A stretch of 64,000 nucleotides of DNA from Plantago ovata (GCA_028274465.1 CM051456.1:116638880-116702879), one strand, 5' to 3'; numbered from the stretch's first letter, positions 1 through 12,829 are shown. The notes: generated by a model from the sequence alone, not told the origin. Numbers and translations: made by a program.

Positions 1-105
1 AGGCTCATGTCGCTTCTAAGGTTTCATTTTGTATGCATCCTTTATGCACATATTGTATAAACTCTTTGTGGTGATCAATAAATTTTTATCCGTTAAAAAA
101 AAGTA
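1..105 (+). mobile_element. Probable LINE 3' tail
   Basis: The stretch ends in an A/T-rich tail (ATAAATTTTTATCCGTT followed by an A run), which resembles the 3' end of plant L1-like elements. A similar tail occurs on the minus strand near 35330. No coding part is inside the window, so the call rests on the tail alone. Confidence 0.35.
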
Positions 106-651
106 AAAGTTAAAAGTAAACATTGTGTTAGTAAAAATAGTGTAAAACTAGCCAACTAGGAGAATTGCGTTCAAGCCAACATATGTTTTCTTTGGTATAT
201 TTGTGTTTCGACATTAATTGCAAATGGTTTTCTTTTTCTTATTGCAAGCTAGCATTCATATACTCTTTGCCTGTTTTGCTGGTTTGTGAAAAGAAGAATC
301 TATGCTTGCTTTCTGTCCAGCTCGGGGAAAAACAGATTGTTCTGAATTCACATGATTCATTCAAAGTGTACTAAAAATTGGGTTTGATTAGATAATGTAT
401 TGTTGTTCTTCAACGACGATCACTTCCCTAGCTAGATCATTGCCAAGTTGACGAATACTTCTACTAAAACAAAGATTATTAAAACAGAAATGAGGAAAAA
501 ATGCAGGAGATAAAGTTTGTTTCGAAAATATATTTATGTTGCTTCTCATAATGCTTTACTCTATAACTTGAATATTATTAAGGTTAGTGTGATAGTATGA
601 ATTTAGAGAAGAAGAATCTGTCTGGAAGGGGCGTACGCTGACTTCCATGAG
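106..651. other. Intergenic, no gene seen
   Basis: AT-rich sequence. The longest open frame (about 69 codons near 165-374) has no recognisable motif, and its codons look like random AT-rich DNA. Nothing else is supported. Confidence 0.5.
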
Positions 652-864
652 CAGGGACGGAGCCAGGGGTGCCGGCGGGGGCTTCCCAAAAAAAAATAAA
701 AAAATTCTTAGCTAAAATTTGTGGTTTTTTAATTTTTTTATGGGTAAATTTTACGATGTTTCTAGTTTTGCGGCTTTTGCCCCCTCCCCCAAACTTAAGT
801 AAAATCATATATATATAATCTCGCGCCCCCACCCCCCCAAACTCAATTCCTGGCTCCGCCCCTG
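652..864. mobile_element. Small non-autonomous hAT-like element
   Basis: Terminal inverted repeats CAGGGACGGAGCCAGG (left) and the complement of CAGGGGCGGAGCCAGG (right) bound a 213-bp element. Next to them are imperfect 8-bp direct repeats, TCCATGAG and TCTATGAA (6 of 8 match). TIRs starting CAGGG and an 8-bp duplication are typical of hAT elements. The interior is T-rich with C runs and has no coding capacity. Confidence 0.75.
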
Positions 865-1606
865 TCTATGAACGTACTCCAGAAATCAACAGAATACTTT
901 TTGACTAAGTCTAGGGCGTAAACCCATAGCTTTTGCGTAAGACAAAATTAGAAGGCATACGCCAACCATATTCAGCGTACGCCAGATCACAGAATGCGGA
1001 TATGGCATAATAGAAGCGGGGAAAGTATACAGAAAAGGCAGTCGTTTCTATTAGATTAGTATAGTATTTTCAATTCGATTAGATTAATTAGTGATTTAGA
1101 TTCATAATATATTTAAGGAGTATTTAGTATATACATTGACATCTAGGGTTTTATTTCTATATCAAAAATAGAGAGAAAAAGAAAACACGTGAGATTCATG
1201 TTTGTATGATTCTTCCGTAGAGAGAGCTATTTGGTGCAAAGCGTAATCTGTAGTATCATTTGTGCTTGATAGTGAAGGTATTTTCTCTGGTTCCCGTGGA
1301 CGTAGGTTTCTCATTAAAATCGAACCATGTAAATTAATATGTCTCTTTTTAATGTTGATTGTTATTGTTAGATCTGAATTACAGTTGTGTGATCGTTTGT
1401 TTTTGTGATATTTGATCATGTTTGCACAACAATTAGTGAATTAGTGAATGTAAAATGAATATTAAATATATCACATGTAAATTCTCAAACTAGCTAACAA
1501 ATAATAAGGTTGGTGATAATAATATTATTATTTTACTGTTTGATTGTAACAAAAGTATGAGGTAATTGGTTTTAAAAAACTATTTTATGTAGTTTAAATT
1601 TTTTTC
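865..1606. other. Intergenic, no gene seen
   Basis: AT-rich sequence with short TTAATTAG-type runs. Open frames are short and lack motifs. No RNA gene or bounded repeat was found. Confidence 0.5.
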
Positions 1607-1740
1607 TCTTCGTCTGAACTGAACATGATAAAACTGAATTGAATTGAATGAAGTCAAACTGAATTGAATTGATTGAAACTGAGTTGATCTAAACTGAATG
1701 AAATTGAACTGAACTTAAAATAATCGATTTTTAGACGAAA
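1607..1740. repeat. GAACTGAA-word fold-back repeat, copy 1
   Basis: The ends are inverted copies of CTTCGTCT (left) and AGACGAA (right). The interior is many variants of the word AACTGAA / AATTGAA. Related copies occur at 6545-6668 and 17232-17420, so this is a dispersed non-coding family, probably a MITE. The class is unknown, and no clear target-site duplication was identified. Confidence 0.5.
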
Positions 1741-2627
1741 ATAACAAAACATAAAATAAGGTGATTCATCAACTACGACTCGACTTAATTATCTATTTGT
1801 CCTGCCAAACACACATTAAAAATAATGGTGACCAGACACTTGATGGCAATCTAAAGCACCAACACATCATTCCATGCTAATCCTAAGTCATTCATTACTC
1901 TTATATACCATTCTTGTAATTGGGAGTTATTCATTACATTAGAGAAGCATAGCTCTTAATCTAACAACTTCAATTAGTAAAATATATCGGTCTTGTACTA
2001 ACCCATCACTTCAACGAACTCAAAGGCTTATAAGTGTGATCCTTAGAATATTTTCTACACGGTTAGATTTTCATCTACTACTAACATATTAGAAATAACC
2101 ATGAAAGTGCTTGAATATGTAATTTGGGGAGATAGTTGATCTTTGGCTTGGTTGGTAGAGGGAGCCGCAAATCGGGAGGATGTAGGGTACGGGTGTTGGT
2201 TTTACTAACCTCTAATGCTTTCCTTTGCCTTTGTGTTGTTTTCTCTTAGGAGTGTGATCGACAAGTAGCTTGACCGCAAGGAAAGACAACGGAGTGCTTA
2301 GCCCATAGCCAAGTGCGGCGAGTTTGTTTCTTCTTGGGCTCGTATTTATTATGTTGGTGGGACTTTAAATTTCTTGCCACTTGTTGGTTTGGTGTACTTA
2401 AGAGGAGGGGTGGGTTAACATAAGTCGTAGTCATCCCGCATTATCAAGGATATTAACAAGGATAGACCTTGGCGTTTGATAAAGTTTCAGATGTTCCTAT
2501 TTTAAAGTTGCTCTTTTTAAGTACAATTTTCAGCATATGGTGTAGGAGCGTGACCACTTGAGATGTATGGGTCGGTGTGGCCTGTCTTTGTTCGTGATGG
2601 TGGATGGATTTCGTGGGTATGACAAGA
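1741..2627. other. Intergenic, possible transposon debris
   Basis: No gene. From about 2140 the base composition rises to a G-rich plus-strand style that continues to about 3110 and ends in an AT-rich tail. This suggests an old retroelement 3' region, but no reverse-transcriptase motif is readable. Confidence 0.3.
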
Positions 2628-2865
2628 AATAGACTATAGTTTTCACCGCGATAAGGAAGCCGTAGTTGGGTGGAAATATAAGAAATTTATTTTAAACTAT
2701 TTGTCATACCCTCGATTTTCAACCTTGGTTGGTGGAGGTCAAACATAGAGTGATGAATAGACTATACTTCCAATCGCGATAAAAATACCGTCGTTTGAAT
2801 AGAATATATGAAAATTATTTTAAACTACTTATTTTATTTTATGTTTGATCTTGGTTGATGGAGGT
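2628..2865 (+). repeat. Two diverged tandem copies of a ~110-bp unit
   Basis: Copy A (2628-2739) and copy B (2756-2865) both start AATAGACTATA. Both then carry CGCGATAA, TTATTTTAAACTA, and finally CTTGGTTG or CTTGGTTGATGGAGGT. They differ at many positions, so the duplication is old. No coding potential. Confidence 0.55.
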
Positions 2866-5800
2866 GTTGATCCTTATTTTTAACTCTGGAGACCCTTGGA
2901 GCTTTATTGGATGGTTTCGGAAGTTTTCTCCTCCCTGGATGGCGCTTCCTCTTGGCCTTTTTTTAGTTGTTTTGAGTGTTTCGGTGTTAGCCGTAGAGGG
3001 CATGGTGTATTTTTCGTTCTCAGTTTAGATGTTATGTTTGGAAGATAATTTTTGCTTGTAAGTTTTTTAGCATTTTTTATGTTGCGTAATTAATATATTT
3101 TAGAGGTTAAAGAAAAAGAAATAACCATTACCACTACACACCTAAATCGGGTGTTTCCATAAAGGGGAAGGGGTCATGTAATGTGGAAATCTTTCATAAA
3201 AATGGACCACCTACTATGGATCCATATCATTGGAACATAACCCCTGCTTCCAACCATCGCAACAGACCTATTTATTGGCTACCTAGATTTTCAAGATCCC
3301 ACCTCCCAATAAACAAAGAAATCAAATAAACTTCCATATCTTCCTGTTTCTTTCTACTTTAAAAGTATTTTCTTGACCTAGCTAGACAGGCTAGAAGAAA
3401 ATTAAGGAAGAAAATAAACGTTTTAATTAACTTTGAGGAGTTAATTGTTTTCTTGTTTATTTTGGTTAGGTACTATCTTAAGTTGTGATAGGGAAAGCCA
3501 CTCACGAGCAAGGCAGCATTACATGTTGGGAATCGAATACAAAAAGGTTGATAGAAGAGTTGGAATCCACTCCACTATTTATATTTCTCATAGACAATGA
3601 AAGTAAAGCCTTTTTTTTCTTTCTTTCCATACACATGGTCATGGATGGGATCATGGATGTCTAGATTCAATTAGAATGAGACACTCAAACTAGTAAGTTG
3701 GCTAGGCTATTCCTACCTTTTTCCTTCAAATCCAGCACACAAATTGTAGTATTTGGTTGCTATCTTGGCCCATGTCGCTACCTGGTCCAGCAGTAACGTC
3801 CAAGATGTCTTGTGATCCAAAATTGACCATGTGTAATTGGATTTCGAATCTTGGCATTTCAAATACCATAAAAAAGGTCGGATTTGGAGTTGAAGGAGCA
3901 AATCCAACTTGCCATGCCTAAATTATTGTTTCATTTATGGCATTTCAAAATTATTGTGATGCAGAGAGAAACCAAACATGGAAGTTTAGATCAACTTCAA
4001 CATCCAAATTTTTAAAAAGTTTCTCCAAATCCATTTTTTTCAACTCCGATTTTCCTACCAAACGGCTCCTTTAACTTATGTTTGATCCCTGAATTTCAAC
4101 TAAATTATTGAATTTGAACTAAAATGAATTCAACTTAATTAACTTGAACTTGAACTGAATTTAAGGTGAAATAATGGAAGATTAATAAAGGCCCAAACAC
4201 AAATTTGAACCCAATAGGATGAATGTGTGTCGTAACCACATTTTGCATCCATGTTTTTTTTACATTAAACTAGACTAAGAGATAGACACACCTGCAACTT
4301 GTAATTAACCGTTCACTTCAATACATACAATGACATGATTCTTGTGATTTGTAACTAACTTTGTATGTATTCATTGCCTTGACATAATAGTAGTTACCAA
4401 ATACATGATCATATTTCTATGTCGTGTTATAATTACATAGTATCATCTTTCTTCATACGTAATATGGAGTAGCAAAATCGTATTGGAGAACGGCTAAATG
4501 TATGGCTAGCAAAGCATGCACACGTGTATTGAAAAATGAATACACTCAGCACAACTATACACTAACACGTGTGAGCAGAGCAATATAGAGAGAGAATCAA
4601 TCGGTCCCCTCAACTCAAGAATTCTCTCGGATAAATTGTTGTTTTAGTCCCCAAGTCGAATCTCACCAAACTGATCTTCAAGTTAAAAGTGTAATCATAA
4701 TCACGTATCCAGTAACATTAATAAGTTGAATTCATTTATCTTTTTATAGATGTTTACCTGAAGTGAGAGGAAATGGGAAAATTAAATATCATGGATGTGC
4801 TTCATATGTGTGGGAATGGGAGGGCTGAAAGATGCATATGGGAGTGAATTGAGGTACCTATATTATTAGGGTATGTATGTAGCAAGGCAACATGTGAGGC
4901 AAGAAGATGATGCTCTAGTTATGGGGAACAAGAACAAAGAACAAGAGAGAGAACTGAAAAGCTGTACTGTATCTCCTCAATTTGTGGTTGGATCAAAATA
5001 ACTTGCTCGCCTTTCAAAGACAAATTCAATTCCTACTGCTGCTGCTACTACTACTATACACCTTATCTGGATGACTGAATGTGCAATTGAGTGAATTTGA
5101 TCAATACCTTCACCTTATTAATGCCTCTAGTAAATGCAAATTTGTTAGTAGCACTAGTACTATACTCCTCCTTATGGCTCAATTAATGATTAAACTCCAC
5201 ACATCCTCACCAATATTTTTGGAATAGTTGGATTTCTATCATGTTGTTTGAATCTATTCGGAGACAAACTCCAATCCCATGTTGAATTTTCACTTGATTG
5301 GACTCTCCAAATAGGTTGACCACAAGTACACCAGCGAAAAGAGAGAATCTTGAAAATATAAAAAAAATATAGATTCGCACACCACAGTTGGAAAAGTTGT
5401 AATTATTACCAATTATTTCATGTACATATATTCAAAAATGTCTTGCTTTTTCTTAATTCACTGCATGTGTGCTGCAGAAAATCATCCATGCATGTATCTT
5501 CATTTCTATGCCTACAATTATTTGGTCGTCTCCATTAACTCATCCGCGTGGCTCTCCTATAGCTAGCTTGTACAACTCCAATTCTAGCTAGCTAGCTTCA
5601 TCCACAAAATTTAAATCTCTCAATATCTCTCTCAAATATATTAGGCCAAAAGTTATTCCTAACCCTGTGTCTTTGTTGTTGCCATGAACCTGCATTGTTT
5701 GGCTAATGACAATTAAAAAGTTTTTGGGGAAGTTCCCACAATACTAGCTCATATACCAAGAAAATATAAGTATATTGTAAATCAACACACAAGCATATAA

Positions 5801-6544
5801 TTGAGATGAATCGAGCCACACATGAAAGATGTGCATAGTTGCAAATTAAGAAATACTAGTGCACAACAACATACACACACATATTCTAGCTAGTCAATGT
5901 CACCAAGAACAAAGCATACTTATTTCACTATTGACTTTGCCAAAAAAAAAAAAATGGTTAGCCACCTCAAAAGTGACTTCTTTAACCATAAATTAACGAC
6001 ACCAGCCATGTGAAAATTGGAGCTTAAGAGCACTCATGCTCACCTTTAATTTGGTACTACAACTATAGTCGGATTCAAAATTTAAAATTTAGATTCAGAG
6101 AGGTAAGATTACATGTATAGAATTATCTTAGAAATTTGGGGAGTTAAATTCTAAAAACTTCATACTTCTTAGCTATAAAAAATTTCTTTTAAAAATTTGG
6201 GGGCGGAACATGCCCCAGTAGGGTAGTATATAAGTCGGACTAGGAGTAATAGTTGTTTAAACTAACTATAAACTCATATATTGGCAGCTTATGCTAGTCA
6301 ACACTCAATATCTTGATTTTTGTGCTAGTTTGTTTAATACTGTAGTTACTTGTGATTTTTGTTACACATTTCTGAAGACAAGTACACCACTTTTATTCCA
6401 ACAATTGTGCATGCTTCCCCTTCTACTTTGACGGTTTGACCCCAGTTTGAAGGAACATTATTCGTGGTTATACTTTCATAGAAACTATACTATGGTTGAG
6501 CGAATTGAAGATTTAGGGAAAAGATACTTCAACTTAGTCTATAT
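2866..6544. other. Intergenic, no gene seen
   Basis: About 3.7 kb of AT-rich sequence. The longest frame (minus strand, 3713-3907, 64 codons) has no family motif and no splice partners that I could find. Short CTG/CTA triplet runs occur near 5036-5060. No bounded element recognised. Confidence 0.45.
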
Positions 6545-6668
6545 TATCTTCGAACAAAACATAAGTGAACTGAACTGAACTTATTTGTAGTATAAAATAT
6601 TTTTAAGCAAATCTGAACTGAAATAAACTAAACTGAACTTAAAATAATTAATTTTAAGACGAAGAGAA
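6545..6668. repeat. GAACTGAA-word fold-back repeat, copy 2
   Basis: Same family as 1607-1740: ATCTTCG on the left, AGACGAAGAG on the right, and GAACTGAACTGAACTT words inside. The right arm shares CTGAACTTAAAATAAT with copy 1. Confidence 0.5.
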
Positions 6669-7812
6669 TAGAGCCTTACTAAGTACTTTATTAGAATTTC
6701 GTAACAATGGGTTGAAACAAAACTATTTAATGTGGGAATGCAACCATTTAAACTAGTACTATTACTCATAAACTACTTATTTTAAGTGATATGGCAACTC
6801 CACAAATCAAAATTACTTCAATCTATCTGGCCTAAGTACATTGTCCTCAAATTGTCCTCAAATACTTTATCGAGATGTGCACTGCAACCACTGATTTAGA
6901 GTTGTATGTATGTTTGAATGTACAACAATTTAAAACACCTACAAACAATGTCAGTCCGTAAGGATATGATCTCCATTCCCGTCTTTCGTAATGCAGTTTT
7001 ATCCTTACCCGCGCCACACCAAGAAACATTGTAAGGTTGCTCAAGCACAACGTAACTTCATGCAAGTTTGAGTTATTATAAATATGTTTCCAAATAAAGC
7101 CTCATATTCTCATATTACAATGAATATTCAAGTTGTCATGTACCTGAACTTCACACTTCATTGTAGATTATAATTGGAAGAGTTTTTTTCTTTGTTTTGT
7201 TTTTTTAAAAACAAGTAGAATAGTTTATCAACCATCAATAAAAGGGAAAATTAACTACTAATAATGAGACTTAATTTATCTCTTATAGTACTACCATTTC
7301 CACATAAGGCCATAAAAATTGTCCAAAGTACAATTCCATGATGATTACTACCACCACCACTACTACTTCATACATAATGGTGCTACATATATATCTTGTT
7401 AAAGTAACGAATTGATCATTAGCCTACACCTTTTAAAGTAGGCAACCTTTTGAGGAGGATACGGCTAAACTAGCTTTAAAGTTTCCTACTATACCTTTGG
7501 TTTAGCACAATAATGATCCCATTACTCATTTAATTACTGTTCACCTGAATCTAATCGCATTTTAAAACAACTAAAGCGGATCATTTTTGTATAAAGCCAA
7601 CATGCTACTTGGGCGTGATACAAACTGCCAAACGCATTTTTGTATAAGGTTTTGATTACTTTGATAATTATATAAGTATATAGTAGTATGAATGTATGAT
7701 CCAAATGAACTGTTGAAAATAAAACTGCAGGGGCCACTTTTTAATTATAGCTATTAACCTTAATCCAGACACTTCCATTGTAATTATAGGTAGGGTCCAT
7801 AAATTTTAACTA
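6669..7812. other. Intergenic, no gene seen
   Basis: AT-rich. Short minus-strand frames at 6847-7065 and 7534-7737 lack motifs and splice context. Nothing supported. Confidence 0.45.
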
Positions 7813-8510
7813 CCCTCTTAGCGCTTCTAATTATGGATTAATCCTCCATAGATCAACAATATCGAAAAATGACTTCTTACAACATTTCAATTACAAATTA
7901 CGACATTTTGAGTTGACCAAATCCAATTTTTAAAAATTTTGTTTTCAAACCAAACAGCCTTAACTTTAAAAAACGAAAAATTAATAAAAAACTTTAAAAA
8001 TAAACTAAAAAATCAACAGAATATTCATTAAACATTTTAAAAATTAATTATAAATAAATAAAATTAAATTTAAAAAAAAGGTGAAGCTTTAGCTCCACCA
8101 GATCTCGGGGGAGCAGAAGCTCCGCCTGTTAATGGCGGAGCTCTGCTCAGCCAGATAGAGGCGGACTTTGCTCCGCCAGATCAATGGCGGAGCTCAGTGG
8201 TGGAGCTTTAGCTCCGCTGTTTTTCGGTGGAGCTCCACCGGAAAACTTGATGGAGCTTAGCTCCGCCATTAATGGTGGAGCTAAAGCTCCACCAAGTTTT
8301 TTATTTAATTTATTAATTATTTATTTTTTTAGTTTTTTTTATATTTTAGCTTATTTTTTTTATTTTTAAAACTTACAAGGTTAGGACATGTTTGGTTTGA
8401 AAACCAAAATTTCAGATTTTTGATTTGGTCAACTTAAAAAGTGAATTTTGTCCCAATTTGTAATTGTTGATCTAAAAGGACTTAATTTGGAAATAGGTGC
8501 TCTAAGAGAG
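7813..8510. mobile_element. Non-autonomous element with CTCCGCCA palindromic core
   Basis: Long imperfect TIRs start CCCTCTTAGCGC (left) and the complement of CTCTCTTAGAGC (right). Both then run through AGATCAACAAT and AGTTGACCAAAT into the interior. A TA dinucleotide borders each end, which is compatible with a TA target site. The centre (about 8085-8295) is a GC-rich array of the word GGCGGAGCT and its complement AGCTCCGCC, so the whole element can fold back on itself. No coding capacity. Superfamily unassigned. Confidence 0.6.
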
Positions 8511-8989
8511 TACTAAAGTGAATTATCTCTTATGGGTATTGATGCCTAAACATGATCTTGCTAGCTAGAGTAGACTTTCGGAAAAACTACAAACTGACTA
8601 ACATTTTTCTCCTGTTTGGTTTCTGTAATGATTTTTCAGGGTAATTATTTCATAGGTTAAAGAAACAATTTTTTAGTTTTTGTAATGTAATTATGTAAAC
8701 CATTTTGTTCCTTTTACTCAATGTTTTTTTTTTAATAGAAAAAGTAATACTGTATCGTCTTCTTAGTTCTTAAACATCTGGAAAAATTAATTCTAAAACG
8801 AAGGTAATTAGAAGTATATGGGCTGTGGTCTAACAACCTCACAATTTTGGGCCAATAGTCGAAGAAGTAGAAATGGGCTGTGGTTTAACGTACAGCTCGT
8901 AATATTTCGCAAACTGTAGGAAGTAAGGATGGACCGAGAAATCATTGTTTGGGCTGCGAAGTCACAAGCTTAATTTTCTAAACAAATAG
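8511..8989. other. Intergenic, no gene seen
   Basis: AT-rich. Two short direct copies of ATGGGCTGTGGT lie about 60 bp apart (8818-8890). No gene or bounded element. Confidence 0.4.
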
Positions 8990-10300
8990 GATACGGCCTA
9001 TAAATTCGCATGCATAACAGGATAAAATTTTCACTAAATTTTCATCCTTACGGGTGATTAATATAACATTTGGGCCCTTAGATGACTGTCGGAGTGAAAT
9101 TTGTGTGGCTGGGACGAAAATATAAAAAATAGAATTTAGAGCTTCTTGGGCCCAAGTGTGTGTGTGTGTGTGTGGGGGGGGGGGGGGGGACATTCTCTCC
9201 AATGTCTCCTTTTTCTTTCGAACCAATTAGACGGCCATGTTAATCGATACTCAAGTGGAGAGAAATGTTCATCTTTTGTAGTGATTGGACTTTCGTCACC
9301 TACGTCCTGCCCCCAAAATTTAGAAATTCCACAAGATTTTTAATCCCACAGCTACAAGTGTTTAAGCTGGACAGCAATTTCACAAGATTATTAACTATAG
9401 AGTCTCCAGATGAATGTGAAAAGCTTGCCCAACATAATAAGAACATCATTCTTGTGTAGGCTGGACAGGGGAAAAAAATTTGTTTCGGAACTATATGAAC
9501 ACAAAAAGTCAAGCTTTTGTGTGAACTATATAGGTCACCGAGAAGGGACTTTATTCAGAAAAACATTAGACACCTTGCTAACTTAATTATATGCACAATC
9601 GACATTGAGAGAAAATGTACATCTATTGTGTGATGGCACTCTAAGCCCTATCTTCTAACCCAATGAAGTCAGAAATTTAACCTAATTTTCGCCCTTACAG
9701 GTGCTTAATATTTAGATTTTGACGATCTGGATGACTGTTGGAGAATGCACAACAACCTCATAGTGTCAATTTTGTGTAGGTGGGAAAAAAGAATTCGAAA
9801 ATGAATTTATAGCTTGCTAAGGCTGGCAATTTCTCGACGGATCTGACTGACCCTGGATCCAAATGGACATGTCACCAAAATGTATTTTGGGGGAAATTAC
9901 ATTTCTGGGACCAGACTTGATCGAGACTGATCCGAGTCCGATCCATACGGATTCGGTCCAATGATGGACCTGTCCGGATCAATTACTAAACCTACATGGC
10001 CCCGAAAAAATAAATTTGACTTTCTTTTCCCGTTTACCTGATTTTACAAAACATATTAGACGATCATGTTTAGTGAGAGTGAGAGGGAGAAAAAATGTAC
10101 ATCTTTCAAGTGCTTTTGAACTCCTAGCATAACCCTTCCGGCCACCTCCGTATTTCCCCGGAAGTAAAAAAATTTCACTAAATTTTAACCTTAAGGATAT
10201 TTAAGATCAAGTACAAAGTGTTTGGATGAATGTAAAAGTAAATATATCCAACAGACTCGGATTATCACTTTTATGTAGGGTGGGACCGAGTTGAGTTATA
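8990..10300 (+). repeat. Three diverged copies of a ~0.5-0.65 kb repeat
   Basis: The same series of anchors recurs. A TTCACTAAATTTT / CCTAATTTTCGCC block lies near 9030, 9675 and 10180. It is followed each time by TTAATAT or TTTAAGAT, then GATGACTGT or GATGAATGT, then GTGTGG / GTGTAGG / GTAGGG plus TGGGA. A second anchor (GAGAGAAATGTTCATCTTTTG and relatives) lies near 9258, 9606 and 10088. Spacing is not constant and identity is low, so the copies are old. No conserved protein frame. Confidence 0.45.
9156..9189 (+). repeat. (GT)n followed by a G run
   Basis: Microsatellite of alternating GT that runs straight into about 16 G residues. Purely simple sequence. Confidence 0.9.
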
Positions 10301-10395
10301 ATTTTAGTTTTTATAATTTCATTAGTAAAAATTAAAATGGACAAACGAATGACAATTAAATGTGTAACATCATTTTAGCAAACAGTAATTTTTGT

Positions 10396-10623
10396 TTTTG
10401 AAACGGCAAATCTAACTACCCTACGACCTACTCTACCCTTATACCACTCATTGACCATATTATTTTTCAAATACACGAATACCAACCCTATGATTTTGGG
10501 CTCAAACCTCCGACCTCTCATTGCTACTCCAACACCATTACCATCAGGCCATCTTATGCTCCGTCAGAGTTCGAACCCCGACCTCTACTTGGTACTCCAA
10601 CACTACTTGCTACCCCAAGAAAC
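10396..10623 (-). mobile_element. SINE-like element with two pol III box regions
   Basis: Read on the minus strand, there are two successive segments of similar build. The first has GTGTTGGAGTACC, then GAGGTCGGGGTTCGAACTC, which fits a B box (GGTTCGANNC). The second has GTGTTGGAGTAGC, then GAGGTCGGAGGTTTGAGCC. The element ends in CCGTTTC plus an A-rich tail, like the other SINE tails in this window (16681, 21107, 24484, 49327). Two tRNA-like heads suggest a dimeric SINE or an insertion of one copy into another. Confidence 0.5.
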
Positions 10624-10639
10624 AGTGAATTAAAAACCT

Positions 10640-11217
10640 AAAACATTATTTATCCAACAAGTCACAAGTCAATTTAACAAAGATATTCTATTCTCTATTA
10701 CAAAACACTAATGAGCTAGCTAATATTCAAATGGTTTGGTAATTAGAGTAGTAGAGTGGTCAATGTCTTGTTTGAAAAGCATCAAACTTCACCTACTCAC
10801 TCTTCTACTCGATCGGACTTTCTTCCATAAGGATCAATCTCCTTTTTTGTCAAAAAAAAAAAAATTTATTCACTGCTAGATATATACTTAAGTATGACTG
10901 TATGATCGATCGAAAACGTAAGTACGTGTGATTCTATATAAAATTTATAATCTTATGAATACTCAGATCAAGAACTAAGACAGATAAAAATAGTGTATAT
11001 TACTCAAACACTGTCACACAAATTATGTACACAAAAAGTAATATACAAACCCTGCATACGCTATCAATTATTTTTCACAAGTGAAAATTCACACTAAAAT
11101 ACATGATGAAGTAGATATTAAAAAGGTATACCGTGTGGTATATGTATGCTTTTAAAAAAAAAAATCAGATATATTTAATTCATTTCCCATGAAACAGTAT
11201 TACTAGTTAATTAATCA
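10640..11217. other. 3' flank of the MYB gene
   Basis: AT-rich sequence downstream of the MYB stop codon. It probably holds its 3' UTR. No separate gene or RNA recognised. Confidence 0.5.
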
Positions 11218-12667
11218 TTAAGCAATGTCATGGAAAATAGGATCATCCAAGAGTTCAGACCACATTTGAGCTCCACCAAAGCTTGAACTGCTACAAGCAT
11301 CTCCTGAATTAGTAGTCACAGTACCTTCCTTCAGTACCTGAACAGGCGCCGTAGCATTTGACGGAGAAGTCGACAGATTGGGCGGCAGCCAGGGGGATGA
11401 ACCAGCCGGAGAAGTCTGCATGCTGCACGGAGCTTGTAAGTCCGGCAAATGACCATTGAACGGAATTGTGTTCTGGAGAAAATTGGCGGGAAGCGCCCCC
11501 ATATCAAGGTGGTTCAAAATTGTGGTGTCCGATTTTAGTGAGTTTAAGAGACTGGAATTTGACATGTTTGGAATGTTGTAACTATTGTTTTGGAAAGTCG
11601 GGATAGGCGGGCCGGGCTGGACGATGGATTGTAGGTATTGTGTGAGACGGGCTGTTTGAACGGCCTCGTTTTGGAGCCGGATGGCTTGTTCCTCCCATGA
11701 AGGGTTTTCGAGGAGTTCCTTGAGGCTAGCTAGGGCTATGAGGTGTGGGAGGCTTGAGAAGATATCGGTCCGTGGTTGGTGGGTCATCGGGTCGATTCCC
11801 ATTTGGATTAGCTTTTTCTTTAGGTGGGTGTTCCAGAAGTTTTTGATCTCGTTATCTGTTCTTCCGGGCAAGTGAGTTGCGATTGCTGACCATCTGTATT
11901 ATGTTGAACATCAAAATAAATGGTCATGGACTAATAAAAGTATAAAACTTACCGTATAAACTCATGAATCAAAACTTTGGGGAGTCTCTAAATGTGAACT
12001 ATTTCCACTTTGTGTTTGAATATAGAAATGATAGAATGGCAAAATTTTATCAACTACTAGTCGGAGATGCTTCACTCACATAAACCGTCTCAGTATTTTG
12101 AACAATTACATTTGGACTCAAAGTAATACCGTTTCAATTCAAAAAAAAATATCGGTGAGGTTTTTCTAGGATATTTTGTCTCAAATGTAACAACCACTAT
12201 TTGCAAAAGATGTAATTTTCAAAAAGTAGTGCCTAATTTGCAAATTTGTCATCCTGCTAGGAATTATGATGTTTTTCCTTGAAGAAAAAGTAAAAGAAAA
12301 GTTGAAAAAGAACTCACTTGTTACCAAGGATGGAGTGGAGATTGAGAATGGTTTGCTCCTCTTCTTGGGTGAACTTCCCTCTCTTGATGTCAGGGCGCAA
12401 GTAGTTTGTCCAACGGAGTCGGCAGCTCTTCCCACATCTATTGAGACCTTCAATTGGAACGAAACAAATGTTATTTAACAAGCGTAAAGAATTTCAAGAC
12501 TGACAAATACGATATATAATGTTTAAGTACATACCAGCAAGTTTGGGAAGAGCTCTCCAGCTGCCATGGCCATGTTGTTGAATGTAATTGATGAGTTTTT
12601 CATCTTCCTCAGGAGTCCATGGACCTTTCTTCAACCCACTCTCATCACAGCATGGAGACCTTCCCAT
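11218..12667 (-). CDS. R2R3-MYB transcription factor, MYB9/MYB107/MYB39 type
   Basis: Nuclear DNA-binding regulator. Three exons: 12535-12667 (133 bp), 12318-12447 (130 bp) and 11218-11893. All junctions are GT-AG and in phase, giving 312 aa. The 133/130-bp first exons are the classic plant R2R3 pattern. Start [17 protein letters not shown] is the family N-terminus. R2 spans about residues 13-63 and R3 about 66-116, ending [20 protein letters not shown]. No bHLH-interaction signature is seen in R3. After R3 comes [15 protein letters not shown], then [15 protein letters not shown], which I associate with the MYB9/MYB107/MYB39 clade. In Arabidopsis those proteins activate suberin synthesis in seed coat and root endodermis. 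The C-terminus is Ser/Pro/Asn-rich and acidic at the end ([14 protein letters not shown]), a plausible activation region. Family is certain; the clade is from memory. Confidence 0.93.
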
Positions 12668-12812
12668 TATAATTGGATATAGTGGTAAAGATTATCCAAC
12701 TATCTATCTAATCTATAGCTAATTATCAAATATTTGTATGTTCCCTTTATTGTAACTAGAGATATCTTTGGCTTTGCTTCTTCTAATCCTACCAAATAAC
12801 TGAAACCCACTT

Positions 12813-12826
12813 ACATATATATAGTT
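12813..12826 (-). promoter_or_regulatory. TATA box of the MYB gene
   Basis: The minus strand reads AACTATATATATGT about 150 bp upstream of the MYB start codon, a usual distance for a plant TATA element plus a 5' UTR of about 110 bp. Confidence 0.5.
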
Positions 12827-12829
12827 GGT

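Noticed and set aside
3713..3907. Minus-strand 64-codon frame, possible gene remnant
   Set aside because: No recognisable domain, no flanking exons, and composition like the surroundings.
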